Assembly: GCA_022825135.1 (NCBI GenBank)
Contig: JAJDYN010000012.1
Span: forward strand, 124,001-188,000
Direction: 5' to 3'
Source: Gemmatimonadota bacterium
GTDB lineage: Bacteria; Gemmatimonadota; Gemmatimonadetes; Longimicrobiales; Gaopeijiaceae
DNA length: 64,000 bases
Of this stretch, positions 1 through 10,310 are shown in pieces. Positions within the stretch are counted from its first letter, which is position 1, and each line of letters starts with the position of its first letter. Both the position numbers and the translations under genes were made by a program. The notes beneath the pieces are model-generated. The model searched no databases. It was given only the letters and a program-made list of their open reading frames with translations, and had not been told where the DNA came from.

Positions 1-1149
1 ATCGGAGAAGCCGATGAGCTCAGGGCGCATCGCAACGCCGTTTCCCGCCGCATCGGGGAACTGAGGCGGAAGGGTGACTCGGCGGACGGATTGATCGCCG
101 AGATGCGCAAGGTCGGCGGCCGCATCGACGCGCTCGGCGAAGTGGTGGAGGATGCGGAGGCGCACATCCGCGGTACCCTGCTGGAGATGCCCAACCTGCC
201 GCTCCCGGAGGTGCCGGAGGGGGGGGAGGAATCCAACGCGCTGATCCGCAAATGGGGGACGAAGCGGAACTTCGGTTTCGAGCCGAGGCCACACTGGGAG
301 CTGGGGGAGGGCCTCGGGCTCCTCGACCTCGCGCGCGGGGCAAGGATATCGGGTTCCGGTTTCCCGGTTCTCACGGGCCGGGGCGCCCGCCTGCAGCGGG
401 AGCTGATCGGCTACATGCTCGATCTGCATGTCCGCGAGCACGGCTACAGGGAGATGCGCGTCCCCTACATGGTCACGCGCGAGAGCCTTACGGCGACCGG
501 CCATCTCCCGAAGTTCGAGGAGGACGCATACGTCACGACCCTGGACGATCTCTGGCTCATCCCGACTTCGGAAGTGCCGCTCACCAACCTCCACCGGGGC
601 GAGATCCTCTCCGCGGAGGAGCTTCCTCTTCGCTACACCGCCTACTCGCCCTGCTTCCGGCGCGAGGCCGGCGCTGCCGGCGCGGACACCCGCGGCCTCC
701 TGCGCGTGCACCAGTTCGACAAGGTGGAGCTCGTTCGCTATGAGACCCCGGAGCGCAGCCGGGAAGCACTCGAGGAGATGACTGCGGAAGCGGAGGTGAT
801 TCTCCGGCGTCTGGGGCTTCCCTACCGCGTCCTCCGGCTGGCCACGGGCGATCTGGGCTTCTGGTCGGCCATGACCTACGATCTCGAGGTCTGGGCTCCG
901 GGCGTGCGCCGCTGGCTGGAGGTGTCGAGCGTCAGCACCACCACCGACTACCAGGCGCGACGCGCAAACCTGCGGTATCGGCCCCATCCCGGCCGCAAGC
1001 CGGAATTCGTGCACACGCTGAACGGCTCGGCGCTCGCTCTGCCGCGGCTGCTGGTGGCCCTGCTGGAGACCGGCCAGGAAGAGGACGGCAGCGTGACCCT
1101 GCCGGAGCCGCTGGCCGAGCGGCTCGGGGCCGGCCGCCTGCTGCCCTGA
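1..1149 (+). CDS. serS: Seryl-tRNA synthetase, 5'-truncated by the window edge
   Basis: This cytoplasmic class II synthetase charges tRNA-Ser with serine. The reading frame is open from base 1, and the first visible codons (IGEADELRAHRN...) belong to the N-terminal coiled-coil arm that grips the tRNA, so the true start lies upstream. Motif 2 is seen as FRREAGAAGADTRGLLRVHQ, followed by FDKVE. Motif 3 and the serine pocket are seen as DLEVWAPG and then EVSSVSTTTDYQARR, where many bacterial enzymes have ISSCSNCTDFQARR. The C-terminal NGSALALPRLLVALLE motif is intact. The gene ends 15 bases before a histidine kinase gene. The family assignment is secure; only the missing N-terminus is unknown. 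Confidence 0.96.
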   Translation: MGEADELRAHRNAVSRRIGELRRKGDSADGLIAEMRKVGGRIDALGEVVEDAEAHIRGTLLEMPNLPLPEVPEGGEESNALIRKWGTKRNFGFEPRPHWELGEGLGLLDLARGARISGSGFPVLTGRGARLQRELIGYMLDLHVREHGYREMRVPYMVTRESLTATGHLPKFEEDAYVTTLDDLWLIPTSEVPLTNLHRGEILSAEELPLRYTAYSPCFRREAGAAGADTRGLLRVHQFDKVELVRYETPERSREALEEMTAEAEVILRRLGLPYRVLRLATGDLGFWSAMTYDLEVWAPGVRRWLEVSSVSTTTDYQARRANLRYRPHPGRKPEFVHTLNGSALALPRLLVALLETGQEEDGSVTLPEPLAERLGAGRLLP

Positions 1150-1164
1150 GGAGGCGACGGGCGG

Positions 1165-2343
1165 GTGTCGCCGAAGCGCTGGTACGTCGGGCTCGCGGCG
1201 CTCTTCGTGGCGCTTGCCGGCTGGTATCTGCTGTACACACAGCAGATCGTGCGCGCGTTGCGGGCCGACAGCGAGATCTTCACGCGGATCTATGCGGAGG
1301 TCATGGAGGGCCTGACCGATCCCGAGGAGGGCAGTTCCATCCAGGCCCTGAGGGGGCTCCAGTTGTTGATCACCGAGTCGGGCGTGCCGTTCGTCATGAC
1401 CGGACCCGGAGACACCGTGCTGGCCGTCGAGAACCTTCCCTTCGAAGTGGATCTGGCCACCGCGGGGGGGCAGGAGCGGGTGCGCGGCTACATCAACACC
1501 CTGGATCAGCGCAATCCTCCGGTCGGAGATCCCGAGGTCCAGCTCATCCATTACGGCCCACCTCCGATTCTGACGCGCCTCCGCTGGATTCCATGGCTTC
1601 AGGCAGGGGGTCTGGCGCTGGTCGTGCTCATGCTGGCGGGACTGGTGCGATATCAGCGCCGAGTGGCTGGTGAACGCGCCTGGACGGTGATGGCCCGGGA
1701 GCTCGCACACCAGCTGGGCACGCCGATCTCTTCGCTGCACGGCTGGGTCGAAGTGCTCAGGCTGCCCGCGCCCGACCGGCCCGGAGAGCTGTCCGAGAGC
1801 GAGATCCTGCACGAACTCGGCGATGATGTCGAGCGCCTCGAACGCGTTACCCGCCGATTCGAGCTCATCGGTCGAGAGCCTGCCCTGGGGCAGGTCGACC
1901 TGACCCGGGTTCTGGAGGAGCTGGAGGGCTATTTCCGTTCCCGCCTCCCCAGCCTGGCGTCGGAAGTGGAGCTGGTGATGGAAGTTCCCTCCGATCTGCC
2001 CGCGGTCAGGGGACACCATGTCCTGCTCAGCTGGGCTCTCGAGAACGTGCTCAAGAACTCGCTCGACGCGCTTGCCGGGCGCGGGGGCAGGATCTCGATC
2101 ACGTGCTCCGGGTCGGGTGCGGGATGGGTGGATGTGCGCATCGCGGATTCGGGTCCCGGAATCGATCCCGCCGTGCGGGACGACATCTTCGAACCCGGTG
2201 TGACCACCAAGGCGAGCGGCTGGGGCGTGGGGCTCACGCTGGCGCGCCGAATCGTGCAGGGCGTCCACCGCGGGAAGCTCGAGCTGGTGTCCGAGTGGGA
2301 GCCCGGCGCCACGTTCAACATACGACTGCCGTCCGAGGCCTGA
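1165..2343 (+). CDS. Membrane sensor histidine kinase, orphan
   Basis: A 392-residue two-component sensor. Membrane segments lie at about residues 7-28 and 149-165 and enclose a periplasmic sensor region of about 120 residues of no family I recognise. The H-box is ARELAHQLGTPISSLHGW with His182 as the expected phospho-acceptor. The ATPase domain shows an N-box (ENVLKNSLDAL), a G1 box (DSGPGI) and a G2 box (GWGVGLTLARRIV). The GTG start has a good AGGAGG site 9 bases upstream, directly behind the serS stop. No response regulator is encoded in the window, so the partner is elsewhere. The pcrA gene begins 4 bases after the stop, which suggests co-transcription with housekeeping genes. The signal it senses cannot be told from sequence. 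Confidence 0.9.
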   Translation: MSPKRWYVGLAALFVALAGWYLLYTQQIVRALRADSEIFTRIYAEVMEGLTDPEEGSSIQALRGLQLLITESGVPFVMTGPGDTVLAVENLPFEVDLATAGGQERVRGYINTLDQRNPPVGDPEVQLIHYGPPPILTRLRWIPWLQAGGLALVVLMLAGLVRYQRRVAGERAWTVMARELAHQLGTPISSLHGWVEVLRLPAPDRPGELSESEILHELGDDVERLERVTRRFELIGREPALGQVDLTRVLEELEGYFRSRLPSLASEVELVMEVPSDLPAVRGHHVLLSWALENVLKNSLDALAGRGGRISITCSGSGAGWVDVRIADSGPGIDPAVRDDIFEPGVTTKASGWGVGLTLARRIVQGVHRGKLELVSEWEPGATFNIRLPSEA

Positions 2344-2347
2344 TCCG

Positions 2348-4618
2348 GTGGATCACCTGGAGGGTCTGAACCCCGAGCAGCGAGCCGCCGTGCTCCACTT
2401 CGAGGGGCCTCTCCTGGTGCTCGCCGGCGCGGGGACCGGAAAGACCCGGGCGCTCACCTGCCGGATCGCCCACCTGGTGCGCGAGCACGGCGTGCCGCCG
2501 CATCGCATCCTCGCCGTCACCTTCACCAACAAGGCGGCGGGTGAGATGCGCGAGCGCGTCGCCAACTATCTGGGCGAGGAGCCGCGCGGCATGTGGCTCG
2601 GCACGTTTCACGCCCTGGGGGCACGTCTTCTGCGCATCCACGCGGACGAGGTCGGCCGGGCGGCTCCATTCACCATTTTCGATGCCGAACAGAGCCTGAA
2701 CCAGGTCAAGCGCGCCCAGAAGGCCGTGCGCGTCAACCCGGACCGATGGAATCCGCGATCGGTGCAGGGTGTCATCAGCTCCGCCAAGAACGTGCTCATC
2801 GGCCCGCAGCGGTTTCATGACGAGAACGCGGACGGGGCCGACCCGCTGGCGGCGGCGGCGGCGCTGGTGTACCCCGAGTATCAGGCTGCGCTGGCGCGCC
2901 AGAACGCCTTCGACTTCGACGATCTGCTGATGAAGCCGGTGGAGCTGCTGGAGTCCCTTCCTGACATCCTGCACCGGTACTCCGACCGCTTCGCGTTCCT
3001 GCTGGTGGACGAATACCAGGACACCAACCATGCCCAGTTCCGGCTGCTCGACCTGCTGGCGCGCGTGCACGGCAACCTCATGGTGGTGGGCGACGACGAT
3101 CAGAGCATCTATGGATGGCGGGGAGCCGACATCCGCAACATCCTCCAGTTCGAGTCGGTCTTTCCCAGCGCCCGCGTCGTCCGCCTGGAGCGCAACTACC
3201 GGTCCACCGGGCACATCCTCCACGCGGCCAATGCCGCCATCTCGCACAACGTGGCCCGCAAGGAGAAGACGCTGCATACGCGCCGCCCGGACGGCCAACT
3301 CCTGAGCGTTCTGCACACCGCGACCGAGACCGATGAGGCTCGCTGCATCGCCGATGAGGCCGAGTCGCTCAGGCAGGCCAACGGATGGCCGTACGGGAGT
3401 TTCGCGGTCCTCTACCGCACCAACGCCCAGTCGCGCGCGCTCGAGGAGGAGTTGATGCGGCGCTTCATCCCCTACCAGATCGTCGGCGGGGTGCGCTTCT
3501 ACGAGAGGCGCGAGATCCGCGACGTGCTGGCCTATCTGCGCCTGATCTCGAATCCCCGGGACGAAGAGGCCTTCAACCGGGTCGTCAACTATCCGAAACG
3601 CGGAATCGGCACGGTGTCGCGCAGCCGATTGACGGTTTGGGCGCGAGCACGCGGGGTGTCGCCGCTCGAAGCTGCGGCGGAGGCTCGTGCGGTGGAGGGA
3701 ATCCGGCCGTCCGCCGCCGGCACGCTCGGGCGCTTCGCGCGCATGATCGCCGGCTGGCGCGCCCTCGCCCGGGAACGCAGCGCCGGGGAGGTCACGGAAG
3801 CGGTGGTCACCGAGTTGGACGTACGGGAGAGGCTGCGCAGGGAAGGCCCGGAGGGCGAAGACAGGGCTGCGAACGTTACGGAGTTGATCGCCGCCGCCTT
3901 CCGCTTCGACCCCTCGGAGCACGATCCGGGAGAGGAGGAGGAGATCGCAGGCGCCAGCGACCTCGACCTGTTTCTTCAGCACACGGCTCTGGTCACGGGC
4001 ATCGACGCGCACGACAGCGGGGCCGACGCGGTCACCCTCATGACGCTCCACAGCGCAAAGGGGCTCGAGTTTCCCTGCGTCTTTCTCGCCGGGATGGAGG
4101 AGGGACTGTTTCCGCTTTCGCGGGCACTGGAGCTGCCCGGCGAGCTGGAGGAGGAACGGAGGCTCTTCCATGTCGGGCTCACGCGGGCCGAGGAGAAGCT
4201 CTACCTCAGCTACGCGGCGCGAAGATGGAGAGCCGGGGAGGGGATCACCTCGAGGCCGTCGTCATTCCTCGGCACGATTCCCGACAGGCTGGTGGAATAC
4301 CGGCGCTCGTCGCGGCTGCAGTCGTCCCGCCGCCGGTATCGCGGGAGAGGCGAGTACCGGGAGGACAGGTATGGCCGCAGGTCGCTGGACCGAAACCAGG
4401 GGTATGCGGACCCGGACCCGCCCGGATACGACGATCTGAACCAGGACGCTCCCCGCTACCGGCAGGGGGAACGCGTGGTTCACGGGAACTTCGGCTTCGG
4501 ATCGATCCTGGAGATCTCGGGCTTCGGTCCGGACCTCAGGGTGACGGTGGATTTCGATGACGTGGGCAGGAAGAAACTGGTAGCCCGCTTCGCGGGTCTG
4601 GAGAGGGCGTTCGAGTGA
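2348..4618 (+). CDS. pcrA: UvrD/PcrA-type superfamily 1A DNA helicase
   Basis: A 756-residue 3'-5' DNA helicase for repair and removal of replication conflicts. Visible motifs are the Q-motif region (LNPEQRAAV), Walker A AGAGTGKT at residues 26-33, motif Ia (TFTNKAAGEM), Walker B/motif II (VDEYQDTNHAQ), motif III (DDDQSIYGWRGA), motif IV (LERNYRST) and motif V/VI (VTLMTLHSAKGLEF, then VGLTRAEEKLYL). The C-terminus (GERVVHGNFGFGSILEI...) matches the Tudor-like RNA-polymerase-binding tail of PcrA, which favours PcrA/UvrD over Rep. The preceding linker (about residues 650-700) is rich in Arg and Tyr. The GTG start lies 4 bases after the histidine kinase stop. The stop overlaps the upstream GTG of gatC. 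Confidence 0.96.
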   Translation: MDHLEGLNPEQRAAVLHFEGPLLVLAGAGTGKTRALTCRIAHLVREHGVPPHRILAVTFTNKAAGEMRERVANYLGEEPRGMWLGTFHALGARLLRIHADEVGRAAPFTIFDAEQSLNQVKRAQKAVRVNPDRWNPRSVQGVISSAKNVLIGPQRFHDENADGADPLAAAAALVYPEYQAALARQNAFDFDDLLMKPVELLESLPDILHRYSDRFAFLLVDEYQDTNHAQFRLLDLLARVHGNLMVVGDDDQSIYGWRGADIRNILQFESVFPSARVVRLERNYRSTGHILHAANAAISHNVARKEKTLHTRRPDGQLLSVLHTATETDEARCIADEAESLRQANGWPYGSFAVLYRTNAQSRALEEELMRRFIPYQIVGGVRFYERREIRDVLAYLRLISNPRDEEAFNRVVNYPKRGIGTVSRSRLTVWARARGVSPLEAAAEARAVEGIRPSAAGTLGRFARMIAGWRALARERSAGEVTEAVVTELDVRERLRREGPEGEDRAANVTELIAAAFRFDPSEHDPGEEEEIAGASDLDLFLQHTALVTGIDAHDSGADAVTLMTLHSAKGLEFPCVFLAGMEEGLFPLSRALELPGELEEERRLFHVGLTRAEEKLYLSYAARRWRAGEGITSRPSSFLGTIPDRLVEYRRSSRLQSSRRRYRGRGEYREDRYGRRSLDRNQGYADPDPPGYDDLNQDAPRYRQGERVVHGNFGFGSILEISGFGPDLRVTVDFDDVGRKKLVARFAGLERAFE

Positions 4619-5007
4619 GCAGGCCGCAAGAGTCGGAGCCGGGCGTGACCGTAACCATTCAGGAGATTCGCCGGATCGCCGCGCTCGCTCGCCTCCGCCT
4701 CGAACGGGGGGAGGCGAGACGCATGGCGCGCGACATGAGTTCGATCCTGGAGCACATGACGGTGTTGGGCGAGATCGCGCCGGAGCCTGCTCGGACGTCC
4801 GGCGTCCCGCAGCGCGAGGGCTCCACGCGGCTCCTCGGGGATGCCTCCGACGGGGGCGGCGCTCCGGCGGAAGGAGCCAGGACGATGCCGGATCCGCTCG
4901 AGCGACCGCTCTCGCGCATCGCTCCCGACTGGCGGGATGGGCTTTTCGTCGTGCCCCGGCTTCCAGGTGTGGCGGGGACACCCGGTGAACCGGATGGCTC
5001 GCCGTGA
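4615..5007 (+). CDS. gatC: Asp-tRNA(Asn)/Glu-tRNA(Gln) amidotransferase subunit C
   Basis: The small subunit that clamps GatA to GatB in the tRNA-dependent amidotransferase. The core [15 protein letters not shown] and the following [12 protein letters not shown] match the GatC helices. Two starts are possible. GTG at 4615 overlaps the pcrA stop and gives 130 residues. GTG at 4645 ([11 protein letters not shown]) is closer to family N-termini and gives 120. Both exceed the usual length of about 95, because a Gly/Ala/Pro-rich stretch sits between the helices and the C-terminal [13 protein letters not shown] segment. Its stop overlaps the GTG of gatA, so the three gat genes are translationally coupled. 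Confidence 0.9.
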   Translation: MSRPQESEPGVTVTIQEIRRIAALARLRLERGEARRMARDMSSILEHMTVLGEIAPEPARTSGVPQREGSTRLLGDASDGGGAPAEGARTMPDPLERPLSRIAPDWRDGLFVVPRLPGVAGTPGEPDGSP

Positions 5008-6457
5008 CGGCGAATGCGGCCGGCGTGGCGGCGCGGGCCGCGGAGGTACGGAGCGGGAGGCTTGCCTGGGGCTCGATGGCCGCGGAGGCACTGGAGGCCC
5101 AGGGGGCGTGGGAGCAGGGCGCCGCACCGCTCAACGCCTTCATCGCCCTGGGTCCGCACGCGGACCGGCAACGCCGTCCACGCGACGGCCCGCTCGCGGG
5201 GATTCCGGTCGCGGTCAAGGACAACCTGGTCACGGGGGGGTTCCCGACCACCTGCGGCTCCCGCATCCTGGAGGGCTTCCGCTCCCCGTACGAAGCCACC
5301 GCCGTGCGCCGGCTTCGGAGGGCGGGAGCGGTCATCGTCGGCAAGACCAACATGGACGAGTTCGCCATGGGATCTTCGACCGAGAACTCCGCCTTCGGCC
5401 CCACGCGCAATCCCTGGCACCGGGAACGGGTGCCCGGCGGAAGCTCCGGCGGGTCGGCGGCGGCGGTGGCCGCCGGCATCGTGCCGGTCGCGCTGGGCTC
5501 GGACACCGGCGGTTCGGTTCGCCAGCCGGCTTCGTTCTGCGGGGTGGTGGGCATCAAGCCCACCTACGGGCGGGTAAGCCGCTACGGCCTGGTGGCCTTC
5601 GCGTCCTCTCTCGACCAGGTGGGCGCCCTCGGCCGCACCGTGCGTGACGCGGCAACGCTGCTCGAAGTGGTAAGCGGCCACGACCCGCGCGACGCCACCT
5701 CGGTCAACCGCCCCGTTCCGCCTCTGGCGGCGGCCTGCGAGCGGGGGGTGCGGGGGCTGGTGGTCGGCGTTCCGCGCGAGTACTTCCCCTCCGGCCTGGA
5801 TCCCGTGGTGGGCCGGCTGGCGGAGCGGGCACTGCGGGCGCTGGAGGGAGCGGGCGCCGAGCTGCGGGACGTGTCCCTGCCGCACACGCGATACGCCATT
5901 CCCGCCTACTACATCATCGCGCCCGCCGAAGCGTCCTCCAATCTGGCCCGCTACGACGGTGTCCGCTTCGGGCGCCGGTGCCGGGACGCCGACAGTACCG
6001 AGCGACTGTATGAACTGTCCCGTTCCGAAGGCTTCGGCACCGAGGTCAAGCGCCGCATCCTGCTCGGCACGTACGCGCTGTCGGCGGGCTACTACGACGC
6101 GTACTACGGCCGTGCGCAGGAGGCGCGGGCTGCCGTCGCCCGGGATTTCGAGCGGACATTCCGTGACGGCGTGGACGTGCTTTTCACCCCGACCTCGCCG
6201 ACCCCCGCCTTCAGGCTGGGAGAGCGCATCCACGATCCCTACCGGATGTACCTGTCCGATGTCTTCACCGTGACCGCCAACCTGGCCGGGGTCCCCGCGC
6301 TGTCCGTTCCGATCGGGCTGGCGGAGGGACTTCCGGTAGGAGGACAGCTCATGGCCGCTCACTGGCGGGAGGACACGCTGCTGACCGCGGCCGCGGCGCT
6401 CGAAGCCGAACTGGGGACGGTGGGATCTCCCCCCGTTCCGTCCGGCGCAGGAACTGC

Positions 6458-6461
<4 letters not shown>
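5004..6461 (+). CDS. gatA: Asp/Glu-tRNA amidotransferase subunit A (amidase)
   Basis: The 485-residue glutaminase subunit of GatCAB. It releases ammonia from glutamine (or asparagine) for conversion of Asp-tRNA(Asn) or Glu-tRNA(Gln) to the amide form. The amidase-signature triad is complete: Lys72 in GIPVAVKDN, cis-Ser147 in [12 protein letters not shown] and nucleophile Ser171 in [12 protein letters not shown]. The spacing equals that known for GatA. The GTG start overlaps the gatC stop (GTGA), and the stop overlaps the gatB start (ATGA). A GatCAB operon implies that Asn-tRNA and/or Gln-tRNA is made by the indirect route here. No AsnRS or GlnRS gene is in the window to test this. Confidence 0.97.
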
Positions 6462-7897
<1,436 letters not shown>

Positions 7898-7901
7898 GGT
7901 C

Positions 7902-7924
7902 GGCGGATTGCCGGCCAATCCGCC
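7902..7924. terminator. Hairpin between convergent genes, probable bidirectional terminator
   Basis: A perfect 9-bp inverted repeat, GGCGGATTG and CAATCCGCC, surrounds a 5-base loop (CCGGC). It lies 4 bases after the gatB stop and 24 bases beyond the stop of the minus-strand gene. No T-tract follows on either side, so termination by this stem is inferred from its position and strength. Confidence 0.6.
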
Positions 7925-7947
7925 GGGCGTGCCGCCCGTGGTGCCCG

Positions 7948-8589
7948 CTACCTGGTCTCGCCGGCCGGCTCGCGCCCGTCATCCGCCTGCGGGACGGCGG
8001 GCGTCGCAGCCGGTTCATCGCCTGCCCGCCTGCCCGAGGGATCTTCTTCGGCCGGCAACGCGGAACGAGCGGTCTCACGCGGGCGCTCGAGGGCTCGGGC
8101 GCCGGCGCCCACCCCGCGCACGGCCGCAGCCGTCTTCAGAAACGCCTCCTCGGCTTCGGCCTGCACCACTTCCAGCAGCGCGTTGAACTCGTCGATGCGG
8201 GTTTCCATGTGCGTCGAAGCCTGCCTCAGCCGGTCGGACAGCGCCCGCACGGAACCCGTGAGGTGTTGTGCCTCGTCGCGCAGCGAGCGGGTGATGGCAT
8301 CCACGTTGTCGGCGACGCCGCCGGCCCGTTCGAGCACCGGCCGGCTCTGTTCCTCCAGCCGGCGCGCGATGTCGGTGAGCCGGCGCCCGTGCACGTCCAG
8401 TCGCCTCAGGAAGGCCAGCAGCGCCACGGCGCCGACGAAGGCCAGGACCACGAGGGCCAGAAGGCCCCACTCGCTGACATTCGCGATCCCCGAGGGCGCG
8501 ACCATGACCAGAACCGTGTCGCGCGCCGGTCCCTGCCCCGACACCCCGGCCGATGCCGCGTCCGATATCGTCCAAACCGTTGCAATCAT
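7948..8589 (-). CDS. Membrane-anchored coiled-coil protein (DUF948-like), hypothetical
   Basis: A 213-residue protein with one membrane segment at about residues 41-60 (WGLLALVVLAFVGAVALLAF). A long amphipathic coiled-coil follows (LTDIARRLEEQSRPVLERA, then repeated heptads to about residue 150). The tail is Pro/Ala/Glu-rich and probably disordered. This layout resembles DUF948/YtxG-type envelope proteins, but the match is by architecture only. The first 28 residues before Met29 (ATG at 8505) are unlike a normal N-terminus, so the shorter start is credible. Neither start has a clear ribosome site. The gene is alone on the minus strand, convergent with gatB and divergent from murA. Confidence 0.7.
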   Translation of the reverse strand: MIATVWTISDAASAGVSGQGPARDTVLVMVAPSGIANVSEWGLLALVVLAFVGAVALLAFLRRLDVHGRRLTDIARRLEEQSRPVLERAGGVADNVDAITRSLRDEAQHLTGSVRALSDRLRQASTHMETRIDEFNALLEVVQAEAEEAFLKTAAAVRGVGAGARALERPRETARSALPAEEDPSGRRAGDEPAATPAVPQADDGREPAGETR

Positions 8590-8898
8590 CGTATGATCAG
8601 GAGCGGCAATGAAGCCGAGAGAATTGGCGACAGCTCTCCGGAGAGCGTGTTACCGACGGGTGCATCTAACGTATTGACAATAACTTGTAGAATCACTTGT
8701 TCTCCGATAGTAGCGCATGCGCGGCTGGCGCTGCAAGAACTTCCATGCACGTCCTGATCCCGCTGGCCGGGGCGTCGGCAAGGTGGTATGTTGGCGCGGC
8801 AATGCGACCAGAGCCCCGACACCCGACCGCCCGTCGGGGTCCCGCCGCGGGTCGGGCGCCCGACGGTTCCATCCGGTCCAACCTTCCTACCCCACGTC
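8590..8898 (+). promoter_or_regulatory. Divergent regulatory region and structured leader upstream of murA
   Basis: No gene is seen in these 309 bases. A 14-bp perfect palindrome GCTCTCCGGAGAGC lies at 8633-8646. An AT-rich island at 8661-8715 stands out from the GC-rich surroundings. It holds TTGACA (8674-8679), TAGAAT (8688-8693) and a direct repeat ACTTGT-6-ACTTGT (8683-8700). None of these boxes forms a well-spaced -35/-10 pair: the best is TTGTAG-17-TAGTAG, 8685-8713, and it is weak. Further on, CCCGAC (8822), GTCGGG (8833), GTCGGG (8851) and CCCGAC (8859) can pair in alternative ways. The last two form a perfect 14-bp palindrome. Confidence 0.5.
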
Positions 8899-10176
8899 AT
8901 GGCACACTTCCTTGTCGAAGGCGGCCACTCCCTTAGCGGGACCATACGGCCGGCAGGAAACAAGAACGCGGCTCTCCCCGCGCTCGCGGCGACGCTCCTG
9001 GCGACAGAGCCCGTCACCCTGGAGAACGTCCCGCGCATCAAGGATGTCGAGGCGCTGGCCGCGATCCTGCGGGCCCTGGGCGCGGAAGTGTCCTGGGAGG
9101 GCCCCAACGTGGTCACCGTGGATGCCGGGCAGGTAAGCGATGTCCGTCCCCCGCGCGCCCTCGCGGAGCGCATTCGGGCCTCGATTCTGCTCGCGGGCCC
9201 GTTGTTGGCGCGTTTCGGACGCGTCCTGCTTCCGCCTCCCGGGGGTGACGTGATCGGCCGGCGTCGGCTGGACACCCACTTCATGGCTCTTGCGGCGTTG
9301 GGAGGAGAGACCCGGCTGGGAAGGGAATTCGAGATCCGTGCGTCCAGGCTGGAGGGCGCCTCGATGTTCCTGGACGAGCCTTCGGTGACCGGCACCGAGA
9401 ACGCGGTGATGGCGGCCACTCTCGCCCACGGCCGTACGCGGATTCGAAACGCGGCGGCCGAACCGCACGTCCAGGACTTGTGCCACCTGCTGAATGCGAT
9501 GGGTGCGCGCATCCGCGGCATCGGCACCCATGTCCTCGATATCGAAGGCGTCGGAGAACTTGGCGGAGCCAGATACCGGATCGGCGCCGACCACATCGAG
9601 ATCGGTTCCTTCATCGGCCTCGCGGCGGTGACGCGAAGCAACCTGGTCATCGAGGATGCCCCGATCGAGCATCTGGATTCGACACTGCTGGGGTTCCGGC
9701 GTCTGGGCGTCGAGTGCGAGGCCGATGAAGGGTCGCTGGTCGTGCGAGGCGATCGCGAGCCGACCATCCGGGCCGACGCCTTCGGCCACGTTCCCAAGAT
9801 CGACGACGGGCCCTGGCCGGCGTTTCCTGCCGACCTCACGTCGATCGCGCTCGTCACGGCCACGCAGTGCAACGGCACCGTGCTGGTATACGAGAAGATG
9901 TTCGAGTCACGCATGTTCTTCACCGACAAGCTTGTTGCCATGGGGGCGCAAATCATCCTGTGCGATCCGCATCGGGCGGTCGTGGTCGGCCCCGCGCAGC
10001 TGCGGGGCGGACGCCTCGAGAGCCCGGACATTCGCGCGGGCATGGCGATCCTGCTGGCCGCTCTGGCTGCCAGGGGAACCAGCGAGATCCACAACATCAC
10101 TCAGATCGAACGCGGCTATCAGCGGATCGACGAACGCCTGCGCCGGCTCGGAGCGCAAATCGAGCGGGTGGACTGA
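8899..10176 (+). CDS. murA: UDP-N-acetylglucosamine 1-carboxyvinyltransferase with Asp in place of catalytic Cys
   Basis: The 425-residue first committed enzyme of peptidoglycan synthesis. It transfers enolpyruvate from PEP to UDP-GlcNAc in the cytoplasm. The ATG at 8899 gives MAHFLVEGG..., with the essential Lys22 in GNKNAALPALAA. An upstream in-frame ATG at 8788 would add 37 residues of non-family sequence and was rejected. The loop that normally reads PGGCxIGxRP is here PGGDVIGRRR, so Asp117 (codon GAC at 9247) replaces the Cys that fosfomycin alkylates. The same natural Cys-to-Asp change is established in mycobacterial and chlamydial MurA, where it confers intrinsic fosfomycin resistance. 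The rest of the fold looks intact, so activity is expected. Confidence 0.95.
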   Translation: MAHFLVEGGHSLSGTIRPAGNKNAALPALAATLLATEPVTLENVPRIKDVEALAAILRALGAEVSWEGPNVVTVDAGQVSDVRPPRALAERIRASILLAGPLLARFGRVLLPPPGGDVIGRRRLDTHFMALAALGGETRLGREFEIRASRLEGASMFLDEPSVTGTENAVMAATLAHGRTRIRNAAAEPHVQDLCHLLNAMGARIRGIGTHVLDIEGVGELGGARYRIGADHIEIGSFIGLAAVTRSNLVIEDAPIEHLDSTLLGFRRLGVECEADEGSLVVRGDREPTIRADAFGHVPKIDDGPWPAFPADLTSIALVTATQCNGTVLVYEKMFESRMFFTDKLVAMGAQIILCDPHRAVVVGPAQLRGGRLESPDIRAGMAILLAALAARGTSEIHNITQIERGYQRIDERLRRLGAQIERVD

Positions 10177-10310
10177 AGGTCCGCGGACGAATCCGCGAAC
10201 GCCGGGAGGCGTAGTTCGGAAGCAGGCGGCCGGCAACCAACCGTCACCTGTGGTGAACGCAGGGATGTGGGACCCGGTGACACCCGACACCTGGGGCAGG
10301 GAGGTACACC

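Noticed and set aside
2315-4171. Long open frame (618 codons) antisense to pcrA
   Set aside because: High-GC codon usage keeps the antisense frame open; the product has no recognisable motif, while the + strand encodes a complete helicase.
8788-8898. Upstream in-frame ATG extending murA by 37 residues
   Set aside because: The extension is Pro/Arg-rich, does not match MurA N-termini and covers the structured leader.
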